This document shows positions 59,517 through 64,000 of a stretch of DNA of 64,000 nt, piece after piece. Position 1 is the stretch's first letter; every line of letters begins with the position of its first letter. Location: assembly GCA_018287875.1 (NCBI GenBank), contig JAGVVL010000002.1, positions 1,426,001 through 1,490,000 on the forward strand. Reading direction: 5' to 3'. Origin of the DNA: Nigrospora sphaerica (lineage: Eukaryota > Ascomycota > Sordariomycetes > Amphisphaeriales > Apiosporaceae). The translations under genes were made by a program, and so were the position numbers. The notes under the pieces were generated by a model. It was not told where the DNA came from and ran no database searches. It worked only from the letters and a program-made list of their open reading frames with translations.

Positions 59517-61557
59517 ATGTCTTCATCCACCACGAGGATGCATGTTCGCGAGTTTGAACCGGTAGACAGCGGAGGAGGCCGCTTCATCCAACTTGATAAT
59601 GCAAGACAGATGGGAAACGAGAAGACGAATTCGTCGATGCAGGGCGACGAGGGTCGACAGCCCGACAAGTCAGAGACGCGAACAGATGCCGACTGGAAAA
59701 TCTCGCGAAACGAGCTTCTCATCATCGTCTCCCTCTCCGTCATCAACATGGTCGTGGCGCTGGACTCATCCATCATCGCCACGGCCCTCAAGGTGGGTGG
59801 TGTCAGCATCGGCCGCTTGAACAACGGGGCTGGGTGCGGCCCAACTAACACCGGATGGCAGACCATGACGGTAGACATCCGAGCCGACACAACGCAGGGC
59901 TTTTGGATCGGGACTTCATACCTACTGGCCTCGACGGTTGTCATGGCTCCAGTCGCCAGCATCAGCGCCATCTTTGGCCGCCCTCTCTGTCTGCTTCTCT
60001 CTCTCTGTGCTTTCACGCTGGGCAGCCTCCTCTGCTGCGTGGCACGCTCCGTCACACTGCTCCTGGCGGGCCGGGCCGTCCAGGGCACGTAAGTGACCCC
60101 ATGGTGGTTGTTGGCACCTTCGCGGCATGCATCCCTCATTCCGTAATGTCCCTGGACACTGTTTCCGTTATCCTAGTGGAGGAGCTCAGAACTGAGTGTT
60201 AAGGAAGCTAATGACTCCGAATGCACAGGGGCGGCGGCGGCATCTGGGTGGTGAGTTTGTTGTTGCTGACGGACCTCGTGCCGATGCGTCATCGGCCCAA
60301 GTGGTGGGCTGTCATATCGCTCGGCTGGGCTGTGGGCTTGATCGTGGGCCCGCTCATTGGGGGCCTCCTTGCTCAACACGCAACGTGGCGATGGGTTTTC
60401 TACCTCAACTTCCCGTTCTGCGGCTTCGGTTTGGTGGCTACCCTGCGGTTCTTACCACCGCGGCAGCCACGAGGGACCAAGGAGGCGGCGAAACTGTACG
60501 AGAAGCTGGGCAGGATCGATTGGGTAGGCGGAGCCGGCTTCACAGTTGCGCTGGCGTTGTTCTTGTTTGCCATCACCTCGGCAGGTACCCAATTCGGATG
60601 GGATAGCGTGCAGATCGTAGTGCCGCTCGTGGTCGGTTTCATGGGTTTGGTGGCCACGGGTGTCTGGGAGGGTTTCTATGCCGAGGAGCCCATGCTGCGA
60701 CGCAGTCTGTTCAGTAACGGGAGTGCCAACATCGCCTATCTGGGCGGCTTCATCCAAGGCATCGTGGTCAGTCAACCGTTCTGCTTGCGCTTGGCGCCGC
60801 GAGCCCCCACAGCTGACCGAGACGGCAGCTGTACGGCGAGAACTACTACGTCCCGTTCTTCTTTCAAGCGCTCAAACGAAGCACGCCCGTCCAGGCCGGC
60901 GTGTACCTACTTCCCGTGATGCTTTGCATCATCCCGAGCGGAGCCGCGACAGGGGCGCTGGTCAGCCGGCTGAACAACTTTCGGTACGCCATTTGGGTTG
61001 GGTGGGCTTTCATCACGGTGTCGTGCGGCCTGCAACTACTCTGGCACGCTGGCACACCCACGGGCGTCTGGGTCACAACGTTGGTCCTCATGGGCGTTGG
61101 CCACGGCGCCGTTCTCAACGCGCAGACCTTTGCCTGCCAGGCGCTGGCGAGGGCACGCAACGGCGAAGTTGCGGCTGCGACAGCCATGTATGGCTTCGTG
61201 CGGCAAATGGGGTCCGCCGTAGGCGTGAGTATCGGCAGCGCGACGTGGCAAAACGTTGCAGCGCGCAAGCTGGCCCTGCAAGGCCTACCGCGCGATATGG
61301 CGTTCCATGCTGAGGGCTACATCGAGCAGCTGCCGCGGATGGCGGCCGTAGTAGATGCGTTTACGGGGGGCTTCAAGGGCGTATGGGCCGTGCTGCTCGG
61401 GCTCGCAGGTCTCGCTTTCCTCCTCAGCTTCGCCATCCGCCATGTCGACATGCATCAAACCGGAGACGAGTCGAGACGGGAGGCCTGCAAGGACCTCGCG
61501 CGACATGCATTTGGGCAAAGGACTACAAAGCCGCGGGCCCAAGACTGGGCTGCGTGA
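59517..61557 (+). CDS. MFS transporter, DHA2 (14-TM) type
   Basis: A plasma-membrane proton antiporter of the DHA2 group, typical of toxin and drug efflux. Exons 59517-59792, 59862-60088, 60229-60766 and 60829-61557 give 589 aa. A charged N-terminus of about 70 residues precedes TM1 (LLIIVSLSVINMVVALDSSI). After it come ADTTQGFWIGTSYLL, AVQGTGGGGIWVVSLLLLTD across intron 2, the motif-C-like GWAVGLIVGPLIGGLL and WRWVFYLNFPFCGF. The later half includes LYGENYYVPFFFQALKRSTP and MYGFVRQMGSAVGVSIGSA. Intron 1 (69 nt) is a stop-free multiple of three, but removing it brings ATAL next to TMTVDIRADTTQGFW, as the family requires. Intron 3 has a weak GTCAGT donor. No biosynthetic gene is adjacent in the window. 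Confidence 0.9.
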
Positions 61558-63553
61558 GCCGGGTCTCACGGGCAAGGCTGAGCACTCTGGCTAGTAGTTG
61601 GCGGTGCTCTGCTAACTAGTTAGACAGTGTGGCGAGACACTGGAGACATGGCTGAGTGAGGGCGAGGCGACATGATGGGCCAAGGCGTCCACTCCACCCG
61701 TAAGCTACTGTGTAGTCAATCGGCTGGGCAATCCCTCATGTTCCATCTCGATCGTCGTCGCCAGCTACGGCATCTATTTTGAGCCGCCGTCGTCTGGTAG
61801 TTTTACGTCAGCCAGCTGGTCTTCTCGATGTTGGCGGGTGGCGTGGCTCGCCGTGTCTCCTCGACGGGCACGACTGGACCGGATCGAGGGAAGCCGTCGT
61901 CAGCACGATGGTACACAGCCAAGAGTCGATGACACTGCAAATTGCGGGGCCGAGGCATGGTAGCCGTCGGGCAAGGAGGCGACGACGGGCCAAATTGCAA
62001 GCACGCGACACCGGTGGCAGGCGAGCAGGGAAGAGCTATTGGGGGCCCTCCAAGCCGTCTCCTCACTGGCCGGATGCCGGAAGTCGTAAACGGGCTGGTC
62101 AGCCGGACGGGTGTCTGAGGGAGGCGAGAGGCGATTCCCCTGCCGAGATAGCCGTGTCCGCGACTAGCGGTTGGTTTCTGCCAAACAGTCAAGGATTCGG
62201 TTCCTGGCCCTCCTGTTCGTTGACGATGATGCCCCCCCCTGGGCAGGCTGGTCGTCTGGTCTCGTTCACCCCCCGTTTTGTCGATCCGAAGACATCCCCC
62301 CGGCGGCACGCAGGGCGGCTGAGATGAGAAGGGCATGAGCCGCTCGGCCAAGAAAGAAGAGAAGGGCTCGCGGGCACGGGGCAGCTCCATCGTCTTCCCT
62401 TTTTTCCCCACACAACGCTGCCGCCTTCCGTTGGCCAACCATCCGGACTGGGCACTAATTCCAAAGTGTGGGCCTTGGTGACGTCGCCTTATGCTCTCCA
62501 GACTTTTGGCATCAACGAGCAGCTGTTACGTACGAGTTACTCGTGGTCTCCAACAATCCATACCATTGCCAACCTCCTCGACCCCCCCGTGCGAGGTAGA
62601 AGGCAGCCGAGAGCACTGGGCGAGGCGGCACTCCGCTTTTCCATGGCGCGGACGGCTCCAAAAGGGTTCCCAGCGGGCGTGGTTGTCTGACCATGCACCA
62701 CCCATTCGTGGCCGCCAGTCGCTCCACCCAACGTGGACGACGTCCTGTGGTGCGTGAAACGACGAGTGACGGAGGCCAGCCACCGGCCCAGCGGCTCGGC
62801 TTTTCGACTGAGCCGCTGCTGTGCCCTCTGTGTGTACCTATGCACGCCTACGGCCAAACGGCATAGGCAGGTAGGCCGCAGGGGCCGGCTCGTATCCTGC
62901 GACTCAAGGGGGCTGCCGGGCCTTGGTCCAATAGCCACTGGGCAGGTTAGCAGGTTTCACGCCACGGCCACGGCCACGACCAAAGCGACAGCCGAGACTG
63001 GCAGAACTGGCAGGCTGGCCGCCCATGGATGGATCCGCCGCACTAGCAAACAGCACGCGGCGCCACCCAGACAAAAAGCACGGGGGTGGCTACGCCGGGG
63101 CTAGACGGGGTGACGGGGGCTGGCGGAGCGGGCAGGGGAGGCGAGATCGTCATCGAATTCCTGTGTACTACGCGCAGTGGCCTGGGAGCGGCTGGGACAC
63201 GCAGAACCCTGGCCAGCACTGTCCTGGCGGTGCCACGGCCCCAGGTTGCCGGGAGGGAGAAACCGTCACTATTCCCGATACCACCAAGCCTTGCCGATGA
63301 CGAATCCTGAACGTGATGATGGACCGGCTTGGGTCTTGGCCTTGTCGCCCTTTGGGCACGCCTTGGTCCCGAACGAGGGAGAGAGGACGGGCGGTATTAA
63401 AGCACGCGTCCGCTCGCCCTCCCAACGGTTCCTGAATTCGCATTCTGCATCTTATCCCTCCAGCGCAACTTGAAGCCAAGTCTATCTCGCAAAACTCTAT
63501 CCACACTCCAACCCTTAGCCACCAACACACACACACACGACCAACCTTCCAAG
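61558..63553. other. Intergenic, DHA2 transporter to mucin-like gene
   Basis: 2 kb without a supportable gene. The right end is the promoter of the secreted protein: TATTAAAG at 63395-63402, then an A/C-rich leader with a CA run near 63522-63537. Confidence 0.55.
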
Positions 63554-64000
63554 ATGCAGTTCCAGACTCTCTCGGCTTTCCTCGCGGCCGCCGCCATTGC
63601 CAACGCTCAGGTTGGTGACGGCGTCACGTCGATCATCGGCGGTGCCGGTTCCGTCTTCTCTACCGTCACTGACGGCGCGGGCAACGTCGTCAGCACCGTC
63701 ACCTCGGCGGTTGGCGGTGCCGGCTCGACGGCTGTCAGCGGTGCCTCGTCGGTTTTCGTCCCGTCGGGCACGTCTGCCTCGGGATCTGCTGCCTCGACCA
63801 CTGTCACGTCCGAGTTCGAGGCCACCCAGACTACCTTCACCGGCAGTGTGACGCTGTCCAGCGGCTCCAACTCGGGTTCCGTCACGCAACCGGCGCCCAC
63901 GGGCAACACGGCGTCCACGACGAAGACGGAGGACGGCACCGCCATCGTCAGCAAGCCCACCGGCACCAAGACCGAGACGGCCGACGCCACCGAGGCCACC
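63554..64000 (+). CDS. Secreted Ser/Thr-rich cell-surface protein, 5' part only
   Basis: An open frame begins at ATG 63554 and runs off the window without a stop (149 codons visible). It starts with a clear signal peptide, MQFQTLSAFLAAAAIANA, cleaved before or near Gln19. The mature part is built of Ser, Thr, Gly, Val and Ala, with near-repeats GGAGSVFSTVTDGAGNVVST and VTSAVGGAGSTAVSGASSVF, and then a Thr/Ser/Lys-rich stretch. This composition fits a GPI-anchored or wall-attached mucin-like protein, but the anchor signal, if any, lies beyond the window. A TATTAAAG element 150 bases upstream and an A-rich start context (AAGATGC) support expression. No conserved domain is visible. Confidence 0.82.
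   Translation, partial: MQFQTLSAFLAAAAIANAQVGDGVTSIIGGAGSVFSTVTDGAGNVVSTVTSAVGGAGSTAVSGASSVFVPSGTSASGSAASTTVTSEFEATQTTFTGSVTLSSGSNSGSVTQPAPTGNTASTTKTEDGTAIVSKPTGTKTETADATEAT

Noticed and set aside
59517..63553. Secondary-metabolite cluster around the DHA2 transporter
   Set aside because: No synthase, tailoring enzyme or pathway regulator is adjacent; the transporter stands alone in this window.

Overview
The window is nuclear DNA of a filamentous ascomycete (Pezizomycotina, most likely a GC-rich Sordariomycete; the species cannot be named from sequence alone). The reasons are: short GT-AG introns with CTRAC-type branch sites; a Zn2Cys6 regulator, a HET-domain protein, a DUF3433 protein, a short heme-thiolate peroxygenase and a mucin-like secreted protein; and a GC-rich, homopolymer-laden intergenic landscape. 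No CRISPR array, operon, rRNA, convincing tRNA or intact transposon was found.

Layout: 1-8.1 kb holds no gene I can support, only homopolymers and microsatellites. 8.1-21.3 kb is mostly a core-gene block: a four-exon Zn2Cys6 transcription factor, a METTL16-type RNA methyltransferase, phosphomevalonate kinase (ERG8), an aldehyde dehydrogenase, and the ribosome-biogenesis factor ESF2 sharing a GATA-rich promoter with the dehydrogenase. 21.4-28.2 kb is accessory in character, all on the minus strand: a secreted short peroxygenase, a HET-domain incompatibility-type protein, and a secreted carboxylesterase with an apparent one-base frameshift. 30-34.7 kb carries NMD3 (60S export adaptor) and a DHA1-type MFS transporter. 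34.9-42.9 kb shows decay: an SRR1-like fragment lacking part of its domain, a multiply frameshifted gene relic, and a 1665-residue mucin-stalked DUF3433 membrane protein whose C-terminus ends abruptly. 42.9-54.1 kb is an 11 kb gene-poor stretch. 54.1-64 kb contains a PIN4-like RRM/R3H protein, a DHA2-type MFS transporter, and the start of a Ser/Thr-rich secreted protein that runs off the window.

Functionally the set divides into housekeeping genes (ERG8 in the mevalonate pathway; ESF2 and NMD3 in ribosome assembly and export; METTL16 and PIN4-like in RNA biology) and environment-facing genes (peroxygenase, esterase, two drug-type transporters, aldehyde dehydrogenase, HET, mucin-like surface proteins). 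I do not see a complete secondary-metabolite cluster or a clearly new multi-gene system. The points most worth a second look are the decaying 35-38 kb interval, the frameshifted esterase, the recurrent introns that are stop-free and a multiple of three, and the two gene deserts. Gene models below were spliced by eye from splice-site signals and protein-family continuity.
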